A stretch of DNA of 64,000 nt from Neobacillus pocheonensis (lineage in GTDB: Bacteria; Bacillota; Bacilli; Bacillales; Cytobacillaceae). The position numbers and the translations under genes are program-made. Shown here in pieces: positions 51,541 to 61,596 of the stretch. Below the pieces are notes generated by a model, which saw nothing but the letters and a program-made list of their open reading frames with translations, was not told the origin of the DNA and ran no database searches. The first letter of the stretch is position 1. Every line of letters starts with the position of its first letter. The DNA lies in the NCBI GenBank assembly GCA_023702235.1, contig JAMQCR010000001.1, positions 496,001 to 560,000 on the forward strand. The letters are read 5' to 3'.

Positions 51541-53237
51541 GTGAAGATCCATATCGTACAGAAAGGGGATACTCTTTGGAAGATCGCCAAGAAGTACGGC
51601 GTGAATTTTGAAGAGCTGAAAAAGATGAATTCACAGCTCAGCAACCCTGATATGATTATGCCCGGTATGAAAGTAAAAGTCCCAACCACAGGTGGATTGA
51701 TAAAAAAAGAAGCACCGATGGGAGTCAAACCGGAAACTGCACTTAATTTAGGGGTTAAGAAAGAAATGCCGATTGTTGAGCACCCGTTTGCCAAAGAGAA
51801 GCCAAAAGAAATGCCAATTGTCGAAGCTCCAAAAAAAGAAATGCCAATAAAGGAAGTTCCAATAATAAAAGAAGCACCAAAAGTACCTTACACTCCTAAA
51901 ATGCCTCTACAAATTGTCCCAGAAATTGATATTAACAATTATTATACGATGAACATGCAAAATATGTCTGTTCAACAGCCGCAGCTGCCGCCAAAACCAG
52001 CAAATATACTTCCTGAGGTAAAAGAAGTTCCGAAAAAAGAAGTACCGATGAAAGAAGTACCGGTGGTTGAAGCGCCCGTAGTGACACCACCACCGCCGCC
52101 GGTTGAACAGCCGCAATATTGTGTGCCTGTTACACCGGTAATGCCGGGACCTGGATTTTGCCCGCCATTTGAACCGTTCATGCCAATTGACCCATGCATG
52201 CCATTTCCACAAGTTCCAGGTGCCGCATATCCAATGGGCACAGGATATATGCCAACAGCGCCAAGTTATATGCCGCCTGGACCTGGTTATGCGCCAGTAC
52301 CTTCTGGAGTCGCTCCATCTGTCGCAGGCGCATCCTACATTCCGCCGCACTTCGGTGATGAGTCATCATCGTTTATGCCGCAAATGCCTATGATGGGCCA
52401 TGGGTATAATCCTGGAGCTGTAATGGGCGCTCAAAGCCAGGTTGGACAACAACCGGTACCATCACCGTATATGATGGATCCAACAGCACAGTTTCCAGCG
52501 GGGGGATACCAACAAGGCTATTCGGGAGTGGCACCAGGAGGTTATCCTGAAGGCTATCCGGGGGGAACGCAAATGGTCTATCCGGGGGGAACGCAAATGG
52601 GCTATCCAGGAGGAGCGCCAATGGGCTATCCGGGAGGAACACCAATGGGTTATCCAGGAGGGGCGCCAACAGGTTACCCAGCCGGTGTTCCGGGAGGCTA
52701 TCCAGGCGAATATCCAGCCGGTTATCCAACGTCTCAATACCCAGCTGAGTATGCTCCAACAGCACCTGTGCCAGGATATACAAATCCAGGAATGGCAGCA
52801 CCATATGGAACACCCTATGGCCAATACCCTTATGGTTACCCACAAATGGGGGGACACATGATGGGAGCGGAATTTGAATCACCAGAAATGATGGCGCCTG
52901 CTGCCGCGGCACAAATGCCGTTTATGCAGCAGCCATACCCACAGGGTCTTCCAGTAGGAACGGGCGCATTCGGTGATTGTGGCTGCGGCCAGTGCCAACT
53001 CAGATGCCAATTTCAAATCAAGTGCCAATGCCAAATCAAGTGCCAAATCAAGTGCCAAATCAAGTGCCAACGCCTAACTACATTCCAACAACACCTCCAG
53101 TATATAGTGCACCATATACTGGTCCGGGCAATGTAGCACAGCCTCCATTTATGAACCCATATGGAGTGGGTCCTGAAGGAGTAAATCCTTATAGTATGCC
53201 GCGTTACCAAGATGAAAGCAATGAATACGGCGGTTGA
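51541..53237 (+). CDS. safA: Spore coat morphogenetic protein SafA (frameshifted)
   Basis: The GTG at 51541 follows AGGAGGG. The LysM domain (residues 2-45, KIHIVQKGDTLWKIAKKYGV) binds cortex peptidoglycan. Then come repeated KEMPIVEAP-like units (about 75-115) and a very Pro/Gly/Tyr/Met-rich body with five 8-residue GYPGG(T/A)(Q/P)M repeats (52552-52671). One G is missing at 52987-52988 (CGCGPVPTQMP expected), and the rest continues as NQVP repeats to the stop at 53235-53237. About 566 residues, longer than B. subtilis SafA (387). SafA recruits inner-coat proteins and binds SpoVID, present at 19719. The following kinase gene overlaps its end. Confidence 0.93.
52552..52671 (+). repeat. Five 24-base coding repeats in safA
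   Basis: Unit GGCTATCC(G/A)GG(G/A)GG.. encoding GYPGGTQM-type octapeptides, starting at 52552, 52576, 52600, 52624 and 52648. Copies 1 and 2 differ by only two bases; later copies have drifted. Related weaker units flank them. Confidence 0.85.
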
Positions 53238-54201
53238 CAAAAACGGAGACGATAGTTATTTTGATCGTCTCCTCTCTTATTTTAGATCGCAATTTTCCGA
53301 AAAAATAATTGACTTTGTTCCGTTTCGAAAGTCGGTTTTTTTGTTAAAAACTGAAAAAAATACTTATATGATCAAAGGATATCATATATATAGCAGACTC
53401 AGACTTCAAGAAGCCTTTACGGCCACCCTTAGAAAAGAAGGATTCTCCAAGACCTATCTGTTTGTTTCTCCTCCTGTAAAAGAACAGCTCTTTTTTGAAG
53501 GAATGCATTGGGGGTGTATGGAATACATTGAACCGAATAAAATCCCTTTTTCATTTCATTCTCAAAAAAATCGCCAAGAAGGAATGGAATTATTAGAACA
53601 ATTCCATCTTGTGACCTCTACCTTCGAGGCACGATACCGTACCCTAATACCAAATGCCCATCTACTTGAAAAATGGAGTGAGCGGTTTAATATATTTTTG
53701 AAAAATCTACCTTTTATAGAATACTTTATAAATGAATCGTTTCTTTCAGAAATAGTATCATGGGCAAATTGGTCTTTAACCGGCATGGAGCAGAATCGGT
53801 TTTTTTTTCTAAAGGAACCCTTTGCCATTCTCCATGGAGATGTGGCCCATCACAATTTTTTACGCGATTTCGCAGGGAGATTGCAATTAATCGATTTTGA
53901 TTTAATTAGTATTGGACCTAATTCCTTAGATTATTTACAATATGCCAATCGAATACTACCTTTTATGGACTGGTCTTTTAACAAGCTTGCACGCATGAAA
54001 CAGCTTCAGCCCTTCTTAAATGAAAACGCATTTCTGTTTGCCCTAGCATTTCCTGCTGACATTTTTCGAGAATGGAACAGAATAATTAGAGAAAAAACCT
54101 ATACAGATCATACGAAATTTAAGCAAGTCATGAGTATGACAATTGGTCAGTTTTATTTAAGAAAACAATTCTTTGATCAAGTAAAAAACATGGTCACCTA
54201 A
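53212..54201 (+). CDS. CotS/aminoglycoside-phosphotransferase-family protein next to safA
   Basis: 329 residues; starts at 53212 or 53221, overlapping the end of safA, so translation is probably coupled (no good ribosome site is visible). The kinase-like fold has a catalytic loop HGDVAHHNFL (about 208) matching HGDxxxxN, and LIDFDLI as the metal-binding motif, so the active site looks intact, unlike YsxE in this window. B. subtilis has coxA here, with no such gene. The link to safA suggests a coat-related phosphotransferase, but the substrate is unknown. Confidence 0.82.
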   Translation: MKAMNTAVDKNGDDSYFDRLLSYFRSQFSEKIIDFVPFRKSVFLLKTEKNTYMIKGYHIYSRLRLQEAFTATLRKEGFSKTYLFVSPPVKEQLFFEGMHWGCMEYIEPNKIPFSFHSQKNRQEGMELLEQFHLVTSTFEARYRTLIPNAHLLEKWSERFNIFLKNLPFIEYFINESFLSEIVSWANWSLTGMEQNRFFFLKEPFAILHGDVAHHNFLRDFAGRLQLIDFDLISIGPNSLDYLQYANRILPFMDWSFNKLARMKQLQPFLNENAFLFALAFPADIFREWNRIIREKTYTDHTKFKQVMSMTIGQFYLRKQFFDQVKNMVT

Positions 54202-54304
54202 AGATGGTTTGGTCGTTTCTGGCAGTATGAAATCCCCTTTAAGGAACAACCTATGAATAAGCATAAATACTTATGCTCAGGATGTTACCAAGGGGGTTTT
54301 TCGC

Positions 54305-54987
54305 TTGAACAAGAAGCAGTGGATGATTCCTCTTTCAGCTGTGATGGTAATCGGACTTGCGGGTTGTGCAACAAACAATCGAGCAGGTGTCACGAATAAT
54401 AATGAAAATCCTGCACGGCCAATGGGATATTACTCAAATGAAAAGCATCCGACAGGAACCTATCCCGGATTAAGTGACAATGATGGCCCTTAACAGAATT
54501 GATGGACCATAATCTCGGTGCAGAGGGTACATTCCAAAAGGATCAAAATCAACGACTTTTACAGACAAGGGACAAAAATGGAAATCCACCCAACCCAACG
54601 AAACCGCTCGCAAGCTATGACCGTAATTTTTTTCAACGTGACAATCGCTTTAGTACCAGTGATGTGAATTATCATGGTCATTTAAATCAAAATATAGCAA
54701 ATACCGGTTATTCCACTGATTATGGATCACTAAAGAAAGTATCCGATAAAATCAGGAAAAAAACGGAATCGGTTAAAAACGTGCAGGATGTTCATTCCGT
54801 TATCTATGGGAATTCTGTTTTAATTTCGGTCGACTTTGTCGATAATAAACGTGCAGCAGAAACGAAAAAAGCGATCAAGGCGGCGGTCAAGCCTTACGTT
54901 AATGGTAAAGCTGTAACGGTAATCACCGACGAAGGAACTTTTAGCCGGGATCGAAACATCAACTTTGACCTTCAAGGCGCGAAGTAA
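54305..54987 (+). CDS. coxA: YhcN/YlaJ-family sporulation lipoprotein, CoxA-like (frameshifted)
   Basis: The TTG follows AAGGGGG. Signal peptide with lipobox LAGC (Cys21), so a lipoprotein. One T is missing at 54490-54491 (DGPLTELMDHNLG expected); then a C-terminal YhcN/YlaJ domain (about 145-215) with VHSVIYGNSVLISVDFVDN. About 227 residues when repaired. CoxA, also after safA in B. subtilis, is a cortex-associated forespore protein. An AGCATAA/TTATGCT hairpin lies in the leader (54257-54274). Confidence 0.85.
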
Positions 54988-55000
54988 TCCTCCAAATAAA

Positions 55001-55036
55001 ACAAAAAACGGTCTTCGGCCGTTTTTTGTTTTTTAG
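55001..55036 (+). terminator. Terminator after coxA
   Basis: ACAAAAAACGG (55001-55011) pairs with CCGTTTTTTGT (55019-55029) around TCTTCGG, followed by T. Confidence 0.9.
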
Positions 55037-55143
55037 ATGTTTTACGGATAATAATACACATCTCTTTTAGGATAATAAGGCAAAAAAAGGCTAAACTATG
55101 ACTGCAAGAGTTGATCGACTTTTACCAAAAGAGGTGATTATGC

Positions 55144-55707
55144 ATGAGGTTCAATAGGATAGCAATTTCTCGGTATTGTTTAACCATATTCTTAGTAGTA
55201 CTCTTCATGTTATTTGGAAGAGCTCCGGGAATGCTTATGAACGGCTCCGCCGCGCAACAGGATAATCCTCACTACCTGCAAAAGACGGAACCTCTGCACA
55301 TTACTGTTCTACTAGAAAGAATGTATTTAGATGGAGAAATAAGTCAAGAAGTTGTTCACGAGACTTGCTGGTCACTAGAAAATTTCTGGACAAAATACGA
55401 TCAATGGCAGCTAACAGATATTGATGAGTCCAAAATGGTCTTTAGAAAGAAAATCGATGATATTTCGCCATTGCTTAAGGCAAATGGTTATTTTGGAATT
55501 ACCGATGAAGGTGTGTTAACAATATTTAATGGCAGACCGGATCGATTAAGAATTATTCAATCCTTTTTTCAACTAGATATCAAAAAACTTGAGAGCAAGA
55601 AACAAGAAGAACTGCTACAAGGAATTCCAATTAAAACAAAGGACCGTTATGTGGAAGTTTTAGAAACTTTTAAGCATTATTCTAAAAAGGAAATGCAAGA
55701 AAATTAA
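55144..55707 (+). CDS. bofC: BofC, forespore inhibitor of the SpoIVB signal
   Basis: 187 residues; AGAGGTG precedes the ATG. An N-terminal signal or membrane segment (about 12-30, CLTIFLVVLFMLFG), then LQxV-type strands and the conserved FRKKIDDISPLLKANGYFGITDEGV and IQSFFQLDI. BofC slows SpoIVB-dependent activation of SpoIVFB (38710), so two parts of this checkpoint occur in the window. Terminator follows. Confidence 0.93.
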   Translation: MRFNRIAISRYCLTIFLVVLFMLFGRAPGMLMNGSAAQQDNPHYLQKTEPLHITVLLERMYLDGEISQEVVHETCWSLENFWTKYDQWQLTDIDESKMVFRKKIDDISPLLKANGYFGITDEGVLTIFNGRPDRLRIIQSFFQLDIKKLESKKQEELLQGIPIKTKDRYVEVLETFKHYSKKEMQEN

Positions 55708-55722
55708 AGCAACCGAAATTCA

Positions 55723-55757
55723 AACCAGGCTGATTTCCCATCAGCCTGGTTTTTTGT
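55723..55757 (+). terminator. Terminator after bofC
   Basis: AACCAGGCTGA (55723-55733) pairs with TCAGCCTGGTT (55741-55751), followed by T. Confidence 0.93.
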
Positions 55758-55824
55758 TTTTCTTCATACACGCTAAAATTTTATGATAGAATGGAGTACA
55801 GTGACCCTAGAGGAGAGAATAACA

Positions 55825-56434
55825 TTGTACGAATTTATCAAAGGGACCGTAGAGTTTGTCGGACCTGAATATATTGTGATTGAGAATAATGGGATTGGCT
55901 ATCAAATTGCAACGCCTAATCCATTTATTTATTCTAGTAAAATAGAGAGTTTGGTTACTGTATTTACTTTTCATTACGTTCGCGAGGACATAATGGCATT
56001 GTACGGCTTCGAAACAAGAGAAGAAAAAAAACTCTTTATTAAATTATTAAATGTTTCCGGAATTGGTTAAAGGAGCTCTGGCGATTTTGGCATCTGGTGA
56101 AGTACAGCAGGTTGTCTCGGCAATTGAAAATGAGGATGAAAGCTTCCTGGTGAAATTTCCTGGAGTAGGGAAAAAAACGGCAAGACAAATGATCCTCGAT
56201 TTAAAAGGAAAATTACAAGATATCGTGCCCGACTATTTTCCGAATTTATTTAATGCTGATACCTATATAGTCCAATCTAATTCATCCAACGCAGCCTTTG
56301 AGGAAGCCATTCTCGCTTTGAAAGCATTGGGCTATTCAGAAAAAGAAATTAAAAAGATTTCCCCTGAATTAAGAAAAGAAACGTTATCCACTGACCAATA
56401 CATTAAAAAAGCCCTGCAGCGGCTTTTAAAATAA
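55825..56434 (+). CDS. ruvA: Holliday junction protein RuvA (frameshifted)
   Basis: The TTG at 55825 follows AGAGGAGAG and gives [21 protein letters not shown]. Two bases are missing before 56068 ([14 protein letters not shown] expected), in the first helix-hairpin-helix motif, and the rest continues with [20 protein letters not shown] and a C-terminal RuvB-binding domain ([13 protein letters not shown]). 203 residues when repaired (B. subtilis 201). It binds four-way junctions as a tetramer and recruits RuvB. First gene of ruvA-ruvB-queA-tgt-yajC. Confidence 0.96.
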
Positions 56435-56445
56435 GGTGATGATTC

Positions 56446-57447
56446 ATGGAAGACAGAATTATTTCTAGTGAAGCCGACCAAAGCGAGGTAACCCTTGAGC
56501 AAAGCCTCCGGCCACAGACCTTAAAACAATACATCGGGCAAGATACGGTGAAGAACAATCTTGAAATTTTTATTGAAGCAGCAAGGCTTCGACGGGAAAC
56601 GTTAGACCATGTCCTTCTTTATGGACCTCCAGGATTAGGGAAGACGACACTTGCGGTCATTATCGCGAATGAAATGGGTGTCAATATCCGTACAACCTCT
56701 GGACCTGCAATCGAGCGGCCTGGTGATTTAGCGGCGATTCTGACTGCACTTGAGCCAGGGGATGTCTTATTTATTGATGAAATTCATCGGCTTCCAAGGA
56801 CAATTGAAGAGGTGCTTTACCCCGCGATGGAGGATTTTTGCCTTGATATCGTCATTGGTAAAGGTCCTAGCGCCCGTTCCGTCCGCCTTGACCTTCCCCC
56901 ATTCACGTTAGTCGGAGCAACGACAAGAGCAGGCTCGTTGTCTGCACCATTAAGGGACAGATTTGGAGTTTTGAGCCGACTCGAGTATTATAAGGAAGAC
57001 CATCTTAAAAGCATTGTCAAAAGAACGGCTGATTTGTTCGAGACCCAAATCGATGACCATTCAGCAGCTGAAATTGCTAGAAGAGCAAGGGGTACCCCTA
57101 GGATTGCAAATCGTTTACTGCGAAGGGTTCGAGATGTCGCCCAAGTTAAGGGGAACGGTGAAATTGATTTAGCTCTTGCCAAGGAAGCTTTAGAGCTGTT
57201 GCAAGTTGACCGGCTCGGGCTCGACCATATTGATCATAAATTACTAAAAGGAATTATTGAAAAATTCCGCGGTGGGCCAGTCGGGCTTGATACCATTGCT
57301 GCGTCAATTGGTGAAGAATCCGAAACGATTGAAGATGTCTATGAACCGTATTTGCTGCAAATTGGCTTTTTACAAAGAACTCCTCGAGGTAGAGTGGTAA
57401 CAGGTGCGGTTTATCATCATTTCGGCATGGAAGTGCCTGCCCCATGA
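56446..57447 (+). CDS. ruvB: Holliday junction branch-migration ATPase RuvB
   Basis: 333 residues. Walker [10 protein letters not shown] (about 62-70), Walker B LFIDEIHR (about 108-115), sensor [18 protein letters not shown], arginine finger in that segment, and C-terminal winged helix (about 258-333, [11 protein letters not shown]). It drives branch migration with RuvA. Its stop overlaps the next small gene by four bases. Confidence 0.98.
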   Translation: MEDRIISSEADQSEVTLEQSLRPQTLKQYIGQDTVKNNLEIFIEAARLRRETLDHVLLYGPPGLGKTTLAVIIANEMGVNIRTTSGPAIERPGDLAAILTALEPGDVLFIDEIHRLPRTIEEVLYPAMEDFCLDIVIGKGPSARSVRLDLPPFTLVGATTRAGSLSAPLRDRFGVLSRLEYYKEDHLKSIVKRTADLFETQIDDHSAAEIARRARGTPRIANRLLRRVRDVAQVKGNGEIDLALAKEALELLQVDRLGLDHIDHKLLKGIIEKFRGGPVGLDTIAASIGEESETIEDVYEPYLLQIGFLQRTPRGRVVTGAVYHHFGMEVPAP

Positions 57448-57656
57448 CGCAATTATCAAAAACGCTCATGATTGTTGGAGCGATTATTTTTGTTATCGAG
57501 CTTCTGATGCCATTTTTACATCTAGGTAAACTGCCAGGGGATATTATGATTAAAAAAGGAAATGCGACTTTTTATTTCCCCATTATCACATCGATAGTGG
57601 TAAGTATTATTTTTATCCGTGATTTTTCATTTTCTCGGCCGATTTCGATAAAGTAA
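57444..57656 (+). CDS. Small membrane protein, DUF2905 family
   Basis: 70 residues with two membrane segments ([15 protein letters not shown] and [12 protein letters not shown]) and the family pattern [21 protein letters not shown] between. It overlaps ruvB by four bases (ATGA) and lies before queA, as often in Bacilli. Function unknown. Confidence 0.85.
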   Translation: MTQLSKTLMIVGAIIFVIELLMPFLHLGKLPGDIMIKKGNATFYFPIITSIVVSIIFIRDFSFSRPISIK

Positions 57657-57668
57657 GGATGTTATATG

Positions 57669-58697
57669 ATGAAAGTAGATTTGTTTGATTTTCATTTGCC
57701 TGAAGAGTTAATTGCGCAAGTTCCGTTGAAAAATCGGACGGATAGCCGGTTAATGGTTTTAAATAAACAAACAGGCGAAATAAACCATGAAATTTTTAAA
57801 AACATTACAGAATATTTGCGTGAAGGGGATTGCCTTGTGTTAAATGATACCAAGGTACTTCCTGCACGCCTTTTTGGTGTCAAAAAAGATACAGGAGCAA
57901 AAATTGAAGTTCTTTTATTGAAACAACTTGAGGGTGATCAGTGGGAAACGCTGGTTAAGCCTGCTAAACGGGTGAAAGAAGGAACGGAAATAGATTTTGG
58001 TGAAGGTTTGCTCACAGCGGTGTGCACGGGCACTTCTGACCATGGTGGAAGGGTTTTCGATTTTAAATATGAGGGAATTTTTTACGAGGTGCTTGATCAA
58101 TTAGGAGAAATGCCACTTCCACCCTATATTAAAGAGCAGTTAGATGATCGTGACCGTTACCAGACGGTGTATGCCCGTGAACCTGGTTCAGCAGCTGCAC
58201 CGACGGCAGGACTCCATTTTACAGAAGAATTATTGAATGAGGTAAGAGAAAAAGGTGTTCATGTCGCCTTTATTACACTGCATGTTGGTCTTGGAACGTT
58301 TAGACCAGTGAGTGTTGATGATGTATTAGAACATGATATGCACTCGGAATTTTATACAGTCACTGAAGAAACGGCTCGTTTGCTGAATGAAGCTAGAAGC
58401 AAGGGGGGCAGAATCATTTCCGTTGGTACAACCTCCACAAGGACTTTGGAGACCATTGCCTCCGACAATAATGGACAGTTTGCTGAAGGCAGCGGCTGGA
58501 CGAATATTTTTATTTATCCGGGGTATACCTTTAAAGCAATCGACGGAATGATTACCAATTTCCATTTGCCCAAATCAACTCTGATTATGCTCGTTAGTGC
58601 CTTGGCTGGAAGAGAAAATATTTTGCATGCCTATAACATAGCTGTAGAAGAGCGTTATCGCTTTTTCAGTTTCGGCGATGCCATGTTGATCATCTAG
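57669..58697 (+). CDS. queA: S-adenosylmethionine:tRNA ribosyltransferase-isomerase
   Basis: 342 residues from the ATG at 57669 (ATG at 57666 possible). Family motifs: [14 protein letters not shown] at the start, [34 protein letters not shown], and [19 protein letters not shown] near the end. It adds the epoxycyclopentane ribose part of queuosine to tRNA. Next to tgt, as usual. Confidence 0.97.
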   Translation: MKVDLFDFHLPEELIAQVPLKNRTDSRLMVLNKQTGEINHEIFKNITEYLREGDCLVLNDTKVLPARLFGVKKDTGAKIEVLLLKQLEGDQWETLVKPAKRVKEGTEIDFGEGLLTAVCTGTSDHGGRVFDFKYEGIFYEVLDQLGEMPLPPYIKEQLDDRDRYQTVYAREPGSAAAPTAGLHFTEELLNEVREKGVHVAFITLHVGLGTFRPVSVDDVLEHDMHSEFYTVTEETARLLNEARSKGGRIISVGTTSTRTLETIASDNNGQFAEGSGWTNIFIYPGYTFKAIDGMITNFHLPKSTLIMLVSALAGRENILHAYNIAVEERYRFFSFGDAMLII

Positions 58698-58709
58698 GTT
58701 AAGCATTAG

Positions 58710-59864
<1,155 letters not shown>

Positions 59865-59894
59865 TAGATGCTTTATTGAAAGGAGGGAAACTAA

Positions 59895-60203
59895 ATGCAA
59901 GGAATTGGTACAATCGTTCCATTAATTTTAATGTTTGTGTTGTTTTATTTCCTATTAATTCGCCCACAGCAAAAACGCCAAAAATCAGTTCAGCAAATGC
60001 AGCGTGAATTGAAAAAGGGTGATAAGGTTGTCACGATTGGTGGTCTACATGGTTTTGTAGATTCGATTGACGATAGCAAGGCTGTAATTAAATGTGGTGA
60101 CGGCAGCCGTCTAACATTTGACCGCTCGGCCATTCGTGAAGTAACTGAAGCTAGTAAGGAAGTTACGAAAGAAGCTACGAAGGAAGTTAATCTTGAAAAA
60201 TAG
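59895..60203 (+). CDS. yajC: YajC/YrbF, accessory of the Sec translocase
   Basis: 102 residues: one membrane helix (about 6-21) followed by the basic RPQQKRQKS segment and the KKGDKVVTIGGLHGFVDSI motif of YajC proteins. Unusual tail: EVTEASKEVTKEATKEVN repeats. It works with SecDF, whose gene starts at 63744. Terminator follows. Confidence 0.96.
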   Translation: MQGIGTIVPLILMFVLFYFLLIRPQQKRQKSVQQMQRELKKGDKVVTIGGLHGFVDSIDDSKAVIKCGDGSRLTFDRSAIREVTEASKEVTKEATKEVNLEK

Positions 60204-60211
60204 CAGCAAAC

Positions 60212-60244
60212 AAAAAGGAAGCCAAAACAAATGGCTTCCTTTTT
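60212..60244. terminator. Bidirectional terminator between yajC and yrzE
   Basis: AAAAAGGAAGCCA (60212-60224) pairs with TGGCTTCCTTTTT (60232-60244). Confidence 0.92.
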
Positions 60245-60246
60245 AC

Positions 60247-60603
60247 TTATGCAGTTCGAGAATTCGATGATACGTTAACTCCCAAAATTCCACCCATCAT
60301 CGCAATCAATGTATAGCAAGTATGGTAGATTACTTGGTTAGCGGAAAACAATCGATCATAGCCCAGGTATTGAAACAAAAAAATAATTAGCGTGTAAATA
60401 ATTCCTGTTACGCCCCCGATTAGCCAACCCTTTTCTTTTCGCTTTCCTCCAGATAAAAATCCGCCCCCAAAAAGCGCAATAAATGATACTGCCGTGATAA
60501 TGTATTGTAATGATGTTTCACGGGCGGACGTAAATCTTAGGATGAAAGCAAAAATAAGGCTACAAACCCCTGCAAATAAAAAGATAAAAACTAATCCATA
60601 CAA
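60247..60603 (-). CDS. yrzE: TIGR04086-family membrane protein (YrzE-like)
   Basis: 118 residues with four membrane segments and the FGGGFLSGGKRKEKGWLIGG motif typical of the family. The TTG at 60603 has no ribosome site. In the same frame an upstream ATC at 60633-60631 lies 6 bases after GGGGGAG, adding IESKSFGTSV, so the true start is probably there, either as a rare codon or a mis-read ATG. B. subtilis has yrzE at this place. Function unknown. Confidence 0.75.
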   Translation of the reverse strand: MYGLVFIFLFAGVCSLIFAFILRFTSARETSLQYIITAVSFIALFGGGFLSGGKRKEKGWLIGGVTGIIYTLIIFLFQYLGYDRLFSANQVIYHTCYTLIAMMGGILGVNVSSNSRTA

Positions 60604-60860
60604 AACTGATGTACCAAAGCTTTTTGATTCGATATTTCTCTCCCCCTTTTAGGCCATTAAGGCAGACTTATTTACTTTAAGTATCAAACTTAAGGAAAAC
60701 AGGATCTTTCCTAGTACAAGCATATTCTTGGGGGTGTGAATGTAGAATTAAAATTCAAGCTGTTTTTGTTTAAAATGAATGATTTGGAAAATGATACCGA
60801 TTATGTTTTGATTTAGATTGCCAACAATATATTTGAATGGAAAAAAAGGGGCGACAATAA

Positions 60861-61520
60861 GTGGGAACATATTTGAACATAGGCTTACGAACTTTATTTC
60901 TATATTTACTTATGTTAGTAATTTTCCGTTTAATGGGGAAGCGGGAAATCGGAGAGTTAAGTATCCTAGATCTTGTCGTCTTTATTATGATCGGTGAGAT
61001 GGCGGTAATTGCCATTGAAAATACAAATGATCCTCTGACCCATACAATCATCCCAATGGTTTTATTAATGTTCATTCAAATCACACTGGCAATCGTTTCT
61101 TTAAAAAGTAAAAAGTTTCGAGATCTTGTCGATGGCCAGCCAAGTATTATTATTAATCAAGGGAAAATTGATGAGGGAGCGATGAGAAAGCAGCGATACA
61201 ATTTTGATGACCTCATGTCCCAATTAAGAGAGAAGGACATTCGCAGCATTGCCGACGTTGAATTTGCGATTTTGGAGTCTTCAGGAAAATTATCTGTTAT
61301 TGAAAAACTAAAGGACCCTACCACACCACAAAAGAATGGTGATATTACTATCCCGCTCATAATGGATGGGGCGATTGAAGAGGAAAATTTGAAACGAATC
61401 AATAAAACGAATCTATGGCTGCGTCAAGAATTGAAGAAGAAGGGATACCGGGACATTAAGAAAATTTCCTTCTGCAGCTATGAAAATGGTAAGTTTTTTA
61501 TTGATATTGAGGATGAATAG
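60861..61520 (+). CDS. yrbG: DUF421/YetF-family membrane protein YrbG
   Basis: 219 residues, GTG start with AAAAGGGG upstream. Three N-terminal membrane segments (YLLMLVIFRLMGKREIG; VVFIMIGEMAVIAI; IIPMVLLMFIQITLAIVSL) and a cytoplasmic C-terminal domain (QPSIIINQGKIDEGAMRKQRYNFDDLM) of the YetF type. Length and position (after yrzE, before convergent spoVB) match B. subtilis yrbG. Molecular role unclear. Confidence 0.92.
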   Translation: MGTYLNIGLRTLFLYLLMLVIFRLMGKREIGELSILDLVVFIMIGEMAVIAIENTNDPLTHTIIPMVLLMFIQITLAIVSLKSKKFRDLVDGQPSIIINQGKIDEGAMRKQRYNFDDLMSQLREKDIRSIADVEFAILESSGKLSVIEKLKDPTTPQKNGDITIPLIMDGAIEEENLKRINKTNLWLRQELKKKGYRDIKKISFCSYENGKFFIDIEDE

Positions 61521-61558
61521 GAACGCTCCAGCCCCTAGGCGCTAAGAGCTAGACAATA
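61521..61558. repeat. Partial dispersed repeat
   Basis: CTCCAGCCCCTAGGCGCTAAGAGCTAGACAAT is, in reverse orientation, the outer end of the element type at 8151 (TTGTCTAGCT...). Only this end is present. Confidence 0.5.
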
Positions 61559-61561
61559 TGG

Positions 61562-61591
61562 GGAAGACACGCTTTAAGTGGCGTGTCTTCC
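61562..61591. terminator. Hairpin between convergent yrbG and spoVB
   Basis: GGAAGACACGC (61562-61572) pairs perfectly with GCGTGTCTTCC (61581-61591). There is no T tract on either side, so efficiency is uncertain. Confidence 0.6.
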
Positions 61592-61596
61592 TCGAA

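Noticed and set aside
52388..52912. Long minus-strand ORF (174 codons) opposite safA
   Set aside because: The low-complexity product mirrors the repeats of safA on the other strand; no ribosome site or family pattern.
54253..54283. Sigma-G promoter of the coxA-like gene (TGAATA, 18 bases, CAGGATG)
   Set aside because: The -35 is good but the -10 agrees poorly with CATACTA; the sequence between is better explained as a perfect AGCATAA/TTATGCT hairpin.
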